From assembly GCA_004297725.1 (NCBI GenBank), contig SCUS01000054.1, positions 1 through 64,000 of the forward strand: DNA of 64,000 nucleotides, given 5' to 3'. The stretch is from Myxococcaceae bacterium. Lineage in GTDB: Bacteria > Myxococcota_A > Polyangia > Polyangiales > Ga0077539. Shown here in pieces: positions 8,383 through 16,736 of the stretch. The notes under the pieces were generated by a model. That model had not been told where the DNA came from. It was given only the letters and a program-made list of their open reading frames with translations, and did no database searches. The stretch's first letter is position 1; each line of letters opens with the position of its first letter. The position numbers were made by a program, and so were the translations under genes.

Positions 8383-9551
8383 GCGATTCCGCCTCGGGTC
8401 AACGTCAGCACCACCTTCGTGATCTCCCCCCGCGTCCCGAGGCGCATCGGCGGACCCCAGTAGCCCGTGCCCTCGCTCACGTAGGCCCAGGTGTCCCGAA
8501 CCCGGTGGAGCCCCGCCACGATGGGCTGGTCGAGCGAGACCACGTAGGAGAAGGGCCAGAGCTGCCCGCCGTGGGTGTGGCCCGACAGCACCAGCCCGAC
8601 GCCCCTCGCGGCGGCCTCCGCCACCGCCTTCGGCTGGTGCGCCAGCAGCACCAGGGCGCGCGTCGGATCGCGGTCTCTCAGGGCGCCCGCGAGGTCGGCC
8701 CGGTGCCCCGCGGCGCGCCCCGCGGCGGACCAGTCATCGACGCCCGCGAGGTCGATGCTCGCCGCCCCGTCGCCGAGCGACACCCGCTCGTTGCGCAGCA
8801 CCCGCACGCCCAGCCGGGCGAGCTCGGCCATCCACTCCTCGACCCCGGAGTAGTACTCGTGGTTGCCCGTCACGAAGAACACCCCGTGCCTCGCGCGCAG
8901 CTCCGCCAGCGGCGCGACGTGCTCTCCCAGCGAGGCCACCGAGCCGTCGACCAGGTCGCCGGTGATGACCACCGCGTCGGCGCGGAGGGCGTTCACCCGC
9001 GCGACGAGATCGACCATGAAGCGACGGTCGATGGTGGGGCCGACGTGGATGTCCGTGAGCTGCACCAGGGTGTAGCCGTCCATGGCCGCGGGGAGCGCCG
9101 CGAGGGGGACGCGCACCGTGCGCACCGTGGGGGCCGCGAGGGCGGCGCGCACCGAGAAGGCCGAGGTGCCGAGGCCGCCGAGGCCGCTCAGGGCGGCGAC
9201 GGCGCGGGAGAACCAGCGGCGGCGACCCGGGTCGTGGAGGGCTCCGACGGCGGCGGCCGCGAGCCGCACCGCCTCGGCCAGGGTGAGCAGCACGAAGAGC
9301 AGGAAGGAGCCTCCCATCCAGACGAAGACCGCCCAGGCGAGCGGGGTGGCGACCGCGCGGGGGAGCCAGCGGGAGACGATCAGCAGCAGCGGCAGAGAGA
9401 GCCCGAGCGAGGCGAGGAGCGCGCCGCCCGCGCGGGTCCATCGAGCGGACCACGCGGGGTCGCGGAAGAGCCTCGCCCAGAGGAAGAAATGAATCCCCCC
9501 CACGACCAGCAGCACGACCGCGATGAACAACAGGAGCTGGCCGATGCGCAT
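8379..9551 (-). CDS. Membrane-anchored metallophosphoesterase
   Basis: 390 residues. The N-terminal 140 contain about four hydrophobic helices. A calcineurin-like phosphoesterase domain follows with all metal motifs: LTDIHVG (DxH), VITGDLVDG (GD), VTGNHEYYSG (GNHE), LLAHQP and LSGHTHGGQ (GHTH). This arrangement matches the YkuE-like/transmembrane metallophosphoesterase group, whose members act on lipid or nucleotide phosphates at the membrane. The start at 9551 (MRIGQLLLF) is chosen over an upstream in-frame ATG because it begins at the first hydrophobic helix. First gene of a two-gene operon with the Cys-rich lipoprotein. Confidence 0.9.
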   Translation of the reverse strand: MRIGQLLLFIAVVLLVVGGIHFFLWARLFRDPAWSARWTRAGGALLASLGLSLPLLLIVSRWLPRAVATPLAWAVFVWMGGSFLLFVLLTLAEAVRLAAAAVGALHDPGRRRWFSRAVAALSGLGGLGTSAFSVRAALAAPTVRTVRVPLAALPAAMDGYTLVQLTDIHVGPTIDRRFMVDLVARVNALRADAVVITGDLVDGSVASLGEHVAPLAELRARHGVFFVTGNHEYYSGVEEWMAELARLGVRVLRNERVSLGDGAASIDLAGVDDWSAAGRAAGHRADLAGALRDRDPTRALVLLAHQPKAVAEAAARGVGLVLSGHTHGGQLWPFSYVVSLDQPIVAGLHRVRDTWAYVSEGTGYWGPPMRLGTRGEITKVVLTLTRGGIA

Positions 9552-9649
9552 GGGATGGTGAAGGGGCTCTCCCGGGGAGGACGACGCGCGTCGCCGCCCC
9601 GATGCGCCGCCACCATAGCCCACGTGCTAGAGCCCTGAGACCCCGGTCG

Positions 9650-11710
9650 ATGACCCACCGCCCTCGACGATCGCCCTTCGAGGCGCTGCTCGCAGACCCC
9701 GACCTGCGCGCCCTCGACGCCATCGCGCCAGCGTTCGACCCGCTGGAGGTGCTCGCCACCGCCCGCAAGGAGCGCCCGCACACCCGCTTCCTCGCGTGGC
9801 TGCTCGACCCCCACCCGGTGCAGCCCGGCGCTTCCCACGGCCTCGGCGCCTCGGTGCTCGACGCCCTGGTGCGCCGCGCCCTCTCGGCCCTCGACCCGCT
9901 GCCCGGCGCTCCCTTCGTCCGGGCCTCCTCGCCCCCGAGCTTCGTCCCTGCCTCGCTGAGGGTGCTCCGCGAGCAGCCCCTCGGCGACCACGCCCGCGCC
10001 CCGGACCTGCGCTGCCACGGCGCCGACACCCGTGGCCGGGAGTGGGTGGTGCTCATCGAGAACAAGCTCGACGCCGACGAGGGCGACGGGCAGCTCTCGT
10101 CCTACCTCGCGTGGTCCAGGGCGAAGCACCCCGGCGCCGAGCGACTGCTGATCTATGTGAGCCCCGACCGGCGCACCCCCCGCGAGGCCTTCCCCCGGGA
10201 CCGCGTGGCCTGCCTCGCCTGGAGCGACGTGGTCGACGCCGCCCTCTCTGCGCTGCGCTCGGAGCTCCCCCGAGCGCCCTCCACGCTCGCGGCGCGCGCC
10301 TTCGCCGAGACCACCCTCGACGCCCTCCGGATGCGCTTCGGGGCCCACCCCGAGGCCCGCGCCCTCGTCGAGGCGCTGCACCACCGCCACCCCCGCGACG
10401 CGGCCCGCTGCGCCAACCTCACGCCCGACGATCCCGACTGGGAGCGCCTCCAGCCCCTCATCCCCAACGCACTCTGGCACCTGCGCTCGGTGCGCCCCCA
10501 GGCCGTCGCCTTCACCCGCTCCTTCTCCGACCGCGTCGCCGCCGCCTGGAACGCCCTTCACCCCGAGGCCCCCGCCCTCCGCCCCGGGGCTCCCCACGCC
10601 CGGCTGCCCGAGCTCGCCGCGTGGTCCATCGACGGGGTCACCGAGGCCTGGTCGGTGCACCTCGTGGCCTCCGCGGGCCCTCACCCCGGCGCGCTCCGCC
10701 CCCGCCTCTGGCTCGCCCTCTACGCCCCGAATACCTCACCCGGTATGCTGCTCGAATCCCGCGAGCACTCCGCCGACCTGGCGCTGCTCCCAGCGGCCAC
10801 CCGCGAGGCGCTGTCGGAGGCGCATCCCGTCCCCTCGACGCCGGGCGCGTGGCGCTGGCTGCAGCTCGGTCGCTCGGTCGAGCTCCCTCGGGGCTTCTCC
10901 CCCGAGGACGACGCCCGCCGCGTGGTCGACCGCTGCCACGCCGCCTTCGGGGAGCACCTCGCCGCCCTCGCCGCGCGCTCGCTCGACAGCTCCCGCTGGC
11001 TCTACTCCTGCGACCGCGACGAGCTCCTCTACCGGCCCACGGACGCGGTCGACCGCCGGGCGCTCTCCTCCGCGGCGCTCCCTGGCGCCGAGCGGGCGCT
11101 GCTGGTCGCGACGCAGCCCGGCGGGCACCCCGGGGAGCTCGGCGTCGCCCACGAGCTGGGCACCGCCCTCGGTCGCTCTCTCGGAGAGCGCTCGCTGCTC
11201 AGCTACGACTACGGTCCTGCCGCGGGCCTCGGGCTCTGGGACGCGCCGACCCTGGTGGTGCTGGAGGGCGCCCTCTTCGACGACCCCGACGCCCTCGGCT
11301 GCGTGCGATCGGCCGTGGCGGCGGGCGCCACGCTGGTGCTGCTCCCCGCGACGGGGGAGGGCTTTACCGAGGCGGGTAAGCGCTCGCTGCGCCCGTGGGC
11401 CGACGCGGTGCGCGGGGGCGAAGGCAGGGCGGAGGCGAGCTCGCTGACGGCGCCAGGAGGCGACCGTGGGACCGAGCGCTGGCTGCGGCGGCTGCAGCAG
11501 GTCGACCGGGTGAAGCTCCGAGGCGACGCGACGGTGGCGCTGGAGGTGGAGGGCGACGAAGGGCGGCTGCCGCTGCTGGCCGGGTGGCGCGAGGGCGACG
11601 CGAGGGTGGTGTGCTGGACCGGCGACCTGCGCGCGGTGACCACGGACGACGAGCTCACCGCCCGCTGGTGGGCGGCGTTGCTCGCGGTGCGCGATGCGCT
11701 GAAGGGGTGA
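9650..11710 (+). CDS. PD-(D/E)XK nuclease-like protein with extra C-terminal domain
   Basis: 686 residues. The N-terminal third matches PD-(D/E)XK nuclease-superfamily proteins of the type often annotated as hypothetical nucleases: FLAWLLDPHPVQPGASHG, then an acidic residue near 120 (APDLRC), then the IENK motif (E137, K139) and GDGQLSSYLAW. The last 200 residues (from about 485) form a different domain, with alternating hydrophobic strands and helices (TLVVLEGALFDDPDAL, AVAAGATLVLLPATG) resembling a Rossmann or glutamine-amidotransferase-like fold; that part is a guess. The ATG at 9650 is chosen; the frame is open further up. Confidence 0.72.
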   Translation: MTHRPRRSPFEALLADPDLRALDAIAPAFDPLEVLATARKERPHTRFLAWLLDPHPVQPGASHGLGASVLDALVRRALSALDPLPGAPFVRASSPPSFVPASLRVLREQPLGDHARAPDLRCHGADTRGREWVVLIENKLDADEGDGQLSSYLAWSRAKHPGAERLLIYVSPDRRTPREAFPRDRVACLAWSDVVDAALSALRSELPRAPSTLAARAFAETTLDALRMRFGAHPEARALVEALHHRHPRDAARCANLTPDDPDWERLQPLIPNALWHLRSVRPQAVAFTRSFSDRVAAAWNALHPEAPALRPGAPHARLPELAAWSIDGVTEAWSVHLVASAGPHPGALRPRLWLALYAPNTSPGMLLESREHSADLALLPAATREALSEAHPVPSTPGAWRWLQLGRSVELPRGFSPEDDARRVVDRCHAAFGEHLAALAARSLDSSRWLYSCDRDELLYRPTDAVDRRALSSAALPGAERALLVATQPGGHPGELGVAHELGTALGRSLGERSLLSYDYGPAAGLGLWDAPTLVVLEGALFDDPDALGCVRSAVAAGATLVLLPATGEGFTEAGKRSLRPWADAVRGGEGRAEASSLTAPGGDRGTERWLRRLQQVDRVKLRGDATVALEVEGDEGRLPLLAGWREGDARVVCWTGDLRAVTTDDELTARWWAALLAVRDALKG

Positions 11711-11738
11711 CGGGGGAGGGAGAGAGGGAGGGAGCGGA

Positions 11739-11909
11739 TCAGGTCGCGGCGCTGGGCTTGCGCGTGCGGGTCTTCTTCTCGGCGGCCTTGCCGGCGCTGG
11801 CGAAGCGGGCGGCGCGCTCGGCGAGCTTCTTGGCGGCGCGCTCCTTCTTCTTGCGCTGACCCGCGCGCTGAATCGACTTCTGCGAATGACGGCGATCGCC
11901 CTTGCCCAT
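11739..11909 (-). CDS. Small basic protein (56 aa), ribosomal THX-like N-terminus
   Basis: A short gene whose product begins MGKGDRRHSQKSIQRAG and continues as a Lys/Arg/Ala-rich helix ending KPSAAT. The MGKGD start is shared with the tiny ribosomal protein THX family, but the rest is longer and more helical, so a ribosome- or nucleic-acid-associated role is inference. A ribosome site GGAG lies 12 nt before the ATG. The codon use is typical of its neighbours, and the reading is supported by the strong basic composition. It lies 125 bp downstream of the membrane protein gene at 12035-14248, on the same strand. Confidence 0.6.
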   Translation of the reverse strand: MGKGDRRHSQKSIQRAGQRKKKERAAKKLAERAARFASAGKAAEKKTRTRKPSAAT

Positions 11910-12034
11910 CGTGATGCTCCGGTAATTGACTGGTAGGTCGGTGGTCGACGCGCACGGCAGTCCCGGCGCGGAGTCGATGCGGGTACCACCCGCCCCGCCG
12001 CGCTGTCAACGCTGGCGGGAGCGTAGCGAGCGCC

Positions 12035-14248
12035 TCAGTGTACGAGGCCGAGCCGGCGGCGGAGGAACCACACGCCCGTGATCACCGCGGCCAGCAGGAT
12101 CACCAGCACCACGGTGCGCCCGGCGTGGCTCTCGTCCTCGGGGTTCACCGGGAGCATGTCCGTGCGGTCGAGCACCGCGTCCTTGGGGAGCTCGGGCACG
12201 AAGGCGAACACCCTCGCGATGGGGCGGGTGATGGTCATGTGCACGTTGACCGCCCAGCCGCTGGCCTCCAGCAGCAGGGCCATGTCGCGGCGCCGCAGCT
12301 TCAGCCACCCGAGCAGCGCCGAGACGCCCATCACCGTGAGCACCACGCCGAGGATGGCGAGCCAGCCCGTGAGGCTGCTGATGACGCCGAAGATGCCGCC
12401 GAGCACCGCGCCGATGCCCGCGAGGGCCATACCTCCCCCGAGGATCAGCGAGTTGGGGTTGAGCCCCTCGGAGGCCGGCCGCGTGGGCTCCGACGGCGCC
12501 GGGGTCGCGGGCGGCGGCGTCACCGCCCCTCGGGCCACGCCGACGCCGGTCCCCACCTGGGTGGCGCCTGCCTCGACCTGGGCCTGCGCCTCCGTCACCC
12601 CCGCCTCGGCGCGCGCCTGCATGGCGGACTCCTGCGAGGCCTGGGCGGTGGCGACGTACTGCTCGATCTTGCTGGAGATGGCCGCCGCGGCCCGTCGGAA
12701 GGGCGCGAAGGCCGCCTGCTTCACGGAGATGGGGTTGTCCACGATCTCCGTCACGATCGCGTCGTACTCCTTGTCCTTGAGGTCGATGAAGAGCCCGCGC
12801 TTGCCCACGCGCAGCCTGCCCGCCTCGCCGCCGGTGACCGGCGCCATGAGCTGGTAGGCGACCGCGCCTCCCTCCTTCTCCAGCACCTCGACGTACACGA
12901 GGTAGATGTTGCTCAGCACCGCGACGGCCTTGTGCGCGGCGCGGTTGGCGACCTTCAGGCAGAAGTCCAGCCGGCGTCCGTCGATGACCAGCGAGCCCGC
13001 CTCGATGAGGGCGGTCTGCATGGGCATGTAGATGGCCGAGAAGTTCACGAAGTTGTTCACCAGCTCGACGAGCCAGCGCACGTAGAGGATGAGCTTCTCG
13101 AGGTCGTCGATCTGCCCGATCTCCTTGGCGGCCGCGAGGTCGAGCGCGATGTACGCCTCGACCTTCGCCGGGAGCCCGCCGTCCAGGTAGGCCTTCATCT
13201 TGTCGTCGCCCAGCTTGTCGAAGGGCTCCGCGGGCTTCGCCTTCTCCCAGGCGGTGTAGCCGTCGAAGGTGGCCTTCACCCTGCGCCAGTCGGCGCGGGA
13301 GAGCGACGTCGCCCCGGCGCCGAGCGCCCGTCGGATGACCGTGTCGCGCAGCGCCTCGAAGCGGTCGCGGTAGAGCTCGTTGACCGAGGCGTCGAGCGGG
13401 AGCGCGCCGTCGACCCTCGGGGCCGAGAGCGGAGCGCCCTGGAGGAAGAGCTCGATCTCCCCGATGGCCTTGAGGCGCAGCGCGCGCAGGTCGTCGTCCT
13501 TGAGGCGCAGGCTCTCGGGCGAGGGGGCCTCGGTGCGCAGCAGCTCGCAGTGGATGAAGTACGCCTCCAGCTTCGGGTCCATCTCCCTCACCAGGGCCAG
13601 CGCGGCCTCGGTGTCGTCGCCCCAGGGCTTCGCCGCGGCCCCCTTGGCGCGCCACTCCTGCCAGACCTTCCCCTGGCTCACGAAGAGCTTCAGCTTGTCG
13701 GCGTCGACGCCGTTGGAGCCGCCGCGGTCGGGGGTGCCGCCGACCACCTCCATCACGTCCTTGAGGAAGGCCTGCACGTCCTCCTCGGGCACCACCTCCG
13801 CCGGCACCACCCCGTCGCCGTTGGAGAGCAGCTTGGCGTAGGCGCCCTTGAAGGCCTGCACGTCGGCGAGGGTGATGACCTTCGCGTCGGCGACCTTCTG
13901 CTCCCGGTTGACCCGCTCCGCGGCGGCGCGCAGCCCGGCGCCCGCCTCGCCCTTGTCGTCGATGGCCGCGACCGGGATCACCTCGACGCGCTTGCGGAGC
14001 GCGTCCCTCTGCCCGAGCCGTGAGAAGAGCCAGTCGCGGGCCTCGATGATCTGCGCGACGCGCACCCGCCCGGTGGTCTCGGGGTCGATGTAGCGGAGGA
14101 AGGCCGGGTCGCAGTGCAGGTCGCTCAGCGGCGCGCTCGTGGCCGCCCAGCGCGCGGGGTCGAGGTCGTCGATGCGGGCGAGGTCGGCCTCGTCGCTGAC
14201 CATGAACTGGTGGATGCCGCCGAAGTTCCTGAAGCGCATTTCGGTCAT
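12035..14248 (-). CDS. Large protein of unknown family with C-terminal membrane helices
   Basis: 737 residues, not recognised. The first ~550 residues look soluble, mostly helical and rich in charged residues. One hydrophobic region (LVELVNNFVNFSAIYMP) may be membrane-associated or buried. After a Pro/Thr/Ala-rich linker come two close hydrophobic helices (GGMALAGIGAVLGGIFGVIS and LAILGVVLTVMGVSALLG) and a final helix VVLVILLAAVITGVWFL near the C-terminus, so it is anchored by about three helices. The start at 14248 (MTEMRFRNFGG) follows GGAGAGCTCA; the frame is open 70 codons upstream but that stretch is compositionally different. Confidence 0.75.
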   Translation of the reverse strand: MTEMRFRNFGGIHQFMVSDEADLARIDDLDPARWAATSAPLSDLHCDPAFLRYIDPETTGRVRVAQIIEARDWLFSRLGQRDALRKRVEVIPVAAIDDKGEAGAGLRAAAERVNREQKVADAKVITLADVQAFKGAYAKLLSNGDGVVPAEVVPEEDVQAFLKDVMEVVGGTPDRGGSNGVDADKLKLFVSQGKVWQEWRAKGAAAKPWGDDTEAALALVREMDPKLEAYFIHCELLRTEAPSPESLRLKDDDLRALRLKAIGEIELFLQGAPLSAPRVDGALPLDASVNELYRDRFEALRDTVIRRALGAGATSLSRADWRRVKATFDGYTAWEKAKPAEPFDKLGDDKMKAYLDGGLPAKVEAYIALDLAAAKEIGQIDDLEKLILYVRWLVELVNNFVNFSAIYMPMQTALIEAGSLVIDGRRLDFCLKVANRAAHKAVAVLSNIYLVYVEVLEKEGGAVAYQLMAPVTGGEAGRLRVGKRGLFIDLKDKEYDAIVTEIVDNPISVKQAAFAPFRRAAAAISSKIEQYVATAQASQESAMQARAEAGVTEAQAQVEAGATQVGTGVGVARGAVTPPPATPAPSEPTRPASEGLNPNSLILGGGMALAGIGAVLGGIFGVISSLTGWLAILGVVLTVMGVSALLGWLKLRRRDMALLLEASGWAVNVHMTITRPIARVFAFVPELPKDAVLDRTDMLPVNPEDESHAGRTVVLVILLAAVITGVWFLRRRLGLVH

Positions 14249-14411
14249 TGAGCTCTCCGCGAGGGATTCATGAGGGGACGAGTGCCTGGGCCAGGAGACC
14301 CGCATTCCCCTGGCCCGACGATATCTCACCTCCCTCCCGCCACGGGGTAGCGTTTTCAACCTCCCGGGAGGTGCGCGGGCGCGGACGTGATAAGTCCATG
14401 CTTCGAGGCGA

Positions 14412-15152
14412 ATGAGCGACCCTGGGAGACGATTCAGCGAGGCCGAGGTGGACGCCATCCTGAAGCGGGCGGTCGCCCGTCAGGAGCACGGCCAGTCGCT
14501 GTCGAGGGCCGAGCTCGCCGACGTGCTGAAGCAGCTCAACCTCGACGAGTCGGTGCTGGACGAGGCCATCGACGCGCAGGACGCCGAGCGCGCCGTGGCC
14601 GAGGAGACCGCGGCGTGGAAGGAGCGGCGCCGCCGCGGGGTGCTGAGCCACGCGGCGACCTTCGCGTCGGTGATGACCCTGCTGGTGGCCATCAACCTCC
14701 TGGTGACGCCGCACCTGCTGTGGTTCGTGTGGCCGCTCCTCGGGTGGGCCTTCGGGCTCTTCTCCGACTGGCGTCGCTACCAGCAGGGCCCCGACCCGAG
14801 GGAGCTCGCGTCGTTTCAGCGGCAGGAGGCCGAGCGGGCGAGGAGGGCCGAGCGCAAGGCCGAGCAGGAGGCGCGCAAGGCGAGGAAGCGGGACGCCGAC
14901 GAGGCCGTGGCGAGGGCCTCGGAGGAGCTGAAGGACGCCGTGAAGGTGGGCGTCGCGGGGCTGCTGGAGAACGTCGGGAGGGCGCTGCGGAGCGCGGCGG
15001 AGCCCGAGGAGGGAGCTCCCCCCAGGGCGCGACGGGAGCCCCGCTCGGGGGTGCGCGTCGACGTGGCGCCGCCGGTGAGCGACGAGGACGTGGAGGACGA
15101 CCTCGCGGCGCTGAGAGAGCGCGTCGCCCGGAAGGGCGAGCGGCAGGGGTGA
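14412..15152 (+). CDS. 2TM-domain protein with charged tail
   Basis: 246 residues. A helical N-terminal region (MSDPGRRFSEAEVDAIL, with a repeated LSRAELADVLKQLNLD motif) is followed by two membrane helices (about 77-115) separated by a short turn, matching the bacterial 2TM domain. That domain is often found attached to signalling modules, here to none. The C-terminal 120 residues are a highly charged coiled coil (RARRAERKAEQEARKARKR). The ribosome site is GAGGCGA just before the ATG. Role unknown; it may be a membrane adaptor. Confidence 0.75.
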   Translation: MSDPGRRFSEAEVDAILKRAVARQEHGQSLSRAELADVLKQLNLDESVLDEAIDAQDAERAVAEETAAWKERRRRGVLSHAATFASVMTLLVAINLLVTPHLLWFVWPLLGWAFGLFSDWRRYQQGPDPRELASFQRQEAERARRAERKAEQEARKARKRDADEAVARASEELKDAVKVGVAGLLENVGRALRSAAEPEEGAPPRARREPRSGVRVDVAPPVSDEDVEDDLAALRERVARKGERQG

Positions 15153-15157
15153 CGTGC

Positions 15158-15163
15158 TAGCGT
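15158..15163 (+). promoter_or_regulatory. -10-like TAGCGT before the small lipoprotein gene
   Basis: The hexamer lies 10 nt before the GTG at 15174. It overlaps an alternative GTG at 15162, which favours the later start. Confidence 0.35.
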
Positions 15164-15173
15164 GCGAGCCGTC

Positions 15174-15560
15174 GTGAACATCAAGACCATCGCGCTGGGT
15201 GTGCTGTGCTTCGGGGCCGTGGCGTGTCAGGCGCCGACGGCGAGGCTCTCGGGCCGCTGGGTGTACCTGTCGGGCAACGCGCCCGTGGCGGTGGGCCAGG
15301 CCGAGGGCCCGGCCGCCGGAGGGCCGATGCGGCTGGTGCCAGGGTCGCCCGCGGCGGGGGCCTGCCTCGCGGCGGAGGAGTACGTGCAGATGTTCGGTCC
15401 GGTGTGCGCGCACGAGCCCGAGGCGGGGCCGCCGGGGTCGGACGTCGACGTACGCTGGTACTGCCACGGTCACCTCGCGGTGCGGGTGCGCCTCGAGCGC
15501 TGCCCCCAGGCGGGGCGCCTCCGGGTGGCCGAGCTCGCGGTCGCCACCTCCGAGCGCTGA
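15174..15560 (+). CDS. Small lipoprotein of unknown function
   Basis: 128 residues from the GTG at 15174 (an in-frame GTG at 15162 would add four). The signal sequence IALGVLCFGAVAC gives a lipidated Cys. The mature protein has a few Cys (ACLAAEEY, PVCAHEP, WYCHGH, RCPQ) and no recognised domain. Its start region lacks a Shine-Dalgarno site. It lies 22 bp after the 2TM gene but appears to have its own -10 hexamer. Confidence 0.65.
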   Translation: MNIKTIALGVLCFGAVACQAPTARLSGRWVYLSGNAPVAVGQAEGPAAGGPMRLVPGSPAAGACLAAEEYVQMFGPVCAHEPEAGPPGSDVDVRWYCHGHLAVRVRLERCPQAGRLRVAELAVATSER

Positions 15561-15611
15561 AGGCACCGGGCCCTACGGCCGGGTTTCGGTTAGGCTCCCG
15601 GGACATCAACG

Positions 15612-16253
15612 ATGTCCTACGACCCCCAGGATGATACCGAACCCGTCCGCCCGACCCGCGGACCGCGCATCGTCGAGGGCGTGCTCGCGGCGCTGCTGGC
15701 GATGTCCCTCGTGGCCAACGTCGTGCTCTATCGCCGCGCCCCGCGCGTCGTCGAGCGCCCGTCGCCCGCACCGGTGGCGGTGATCCCTCCGCCGGCTCCT
15801 CCTGCGCCGACCTGTCCGCCGGCGGTCGAGTGCCCGCCGCCTCCTCCTCCCTGTCCGACCGTCGCCGCGACGACGCCCGGCCATGGTCCAGGCCACGCTC
15901 CCGGCCCGGTCGTCCCGCCCGAAGACCTCGCGATGGCGCAGCAGGGCGAGGGGCAGATCGCCACCGCCGCCGCGCACGGCGAGCGCGACCCGATCCACCG
16001 CGTGGCGCAGCGCAACGTGGTCACCGGCGTCGACCAGATCGTCACCTCGCGCAGCCCCGCGGCGGCGGAGCGCTTCCTCCAGCGCAACCTCCCCTCCATC
16101 GCCAGCATGGACTGCGCCTTCCGCGACCCGGCGATGGCCGAGCACGTGCGCATGCAGCTCCGGCCGATGAACGCCCTCGCCCGTCCGGCCAACCGGCTGA
16201 CGGAGGCCGACCTGGTGCGCTACGAGAGGGAGCTGCGATGCCCACGCGAATGA
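15612..16253 (+). CDS. Single-pass protein with Pro/Cys-rich linker
   Basis: 213 residues. A short cytoplasmic N-terminus, one membrane helix (about 22-40, LAALLAMSLVANVVLY), then a Pro-rich stretch containing CPPAVECPPPPPPCP and a His/Gly segment, then a compact helical domain of about 100 residues ending RCPRE. Family not recognised; membrane-anchored periplasmic protein by layout. A TAGGCT hexamer 15 nt before the ATG may be its promoter. The stop overlaps the start region of the next gene, so the two are probably translated together. Confidence 0.7.
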   Translation: MSYDPQDDTEPVRPTRGPRIVEGVLAALLAMSLVANVVLYRRAPRVVERPSPAPVAVIPPPAPPAPTCPPAVECPPPPPPCPTVAATTPGHGPGHAPGPVVPPEDLAMAQQGEGQIATAAAHGERDPIHRVAQRNVVTGVDQIVTSRSPAAAERFLQRNLPSIASMDCAFRDPAMAEHVRMQLRPMNALARPANRLTEADLVRYERELRCPRE

Positions 16254-16708
16254 AGGTCTCCACGGTGCTCCTGCTCGCCTTCGCGGCCTCCTCCGCGGAC
16301 TGCGCCCGCAACATCCCGCCGCCCTGCGTCGGCGACGCGTGCCGCCAGTGGCCGCACGTCGAGGTGCGCTTCTGGCGCAACAACGGTCCTCCGCAGGGGC
16401 GGCGCTACACGGGCGCGCTCTGCGTGCAGGTCTCCTACGACTGCCCCGAGGAGGGCAGGCACCAGGTGTGGATCGAGCCGCAGGCCCCTCGCTGCACCAC
16501 CATGCTCAACAACGAGGGCGGCGCCGAGTGGCTGCGGGTGGAGAACGGGCGGCTGTCCATTCCGTGGCCCGCGCGCTGCCGCGGTCAGCGGGTGGAGATG
16601 TACGTGAGCGCCCAGCCCAACTTCGCGACCTGCACCGCGGTCAACAACCAGATGCTCACCGTCGACCGCGCCACCCTCGGCGCGGACATGACCTTCCAGT
16701 GCCGCTGA
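16238..16708 (+). CDS. Small secreted Cys-containing lipoprotein
   Basis: 156 residues from ATG 16238, which has a GGGAG ribosome site. An alternative ATG at 16250 overlaps the upstream stop as ATGA. The signal sequence ends SSADC, a plausible lipobox. The mature domain has paired cysteines (PPCVGDAC, LCVQVSYDC, RCTTML, RCRGQ, TCTAV, FQC) and a beta-rich look. No family was recognised. It overlaps the preceding single-pass protein gene by 16 bp, suggesting a shared function at the envelope. Confidence 0.7.
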   Translation: MPTRMKVSTVLLLAFAASSADCARNIPPPCVGDACRQWPHVEVRFWRNNGPPQGRRYTGALCVQVSYDCPEEGRHQVWIEPQAPRCTTMLNNEGGAEWLRVENGRLSIPWPARCRGQRVEMYVSAQPNFATCTAVNNQMLTVDRATLGADMTFQCR

Positions 16709-16736
16709 GCGACCCCTCCGCCACGCGCTCCCGCTG

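Noticed and set aside
14249..14458. Upstream extension of the 737-aa protein
   Set aside because: An in-frame ATG exists at 14458, but the added 70 residues are unlike the rest and a good ribosome site precedes 14248; it would also overlap the divergent gene at 14412.
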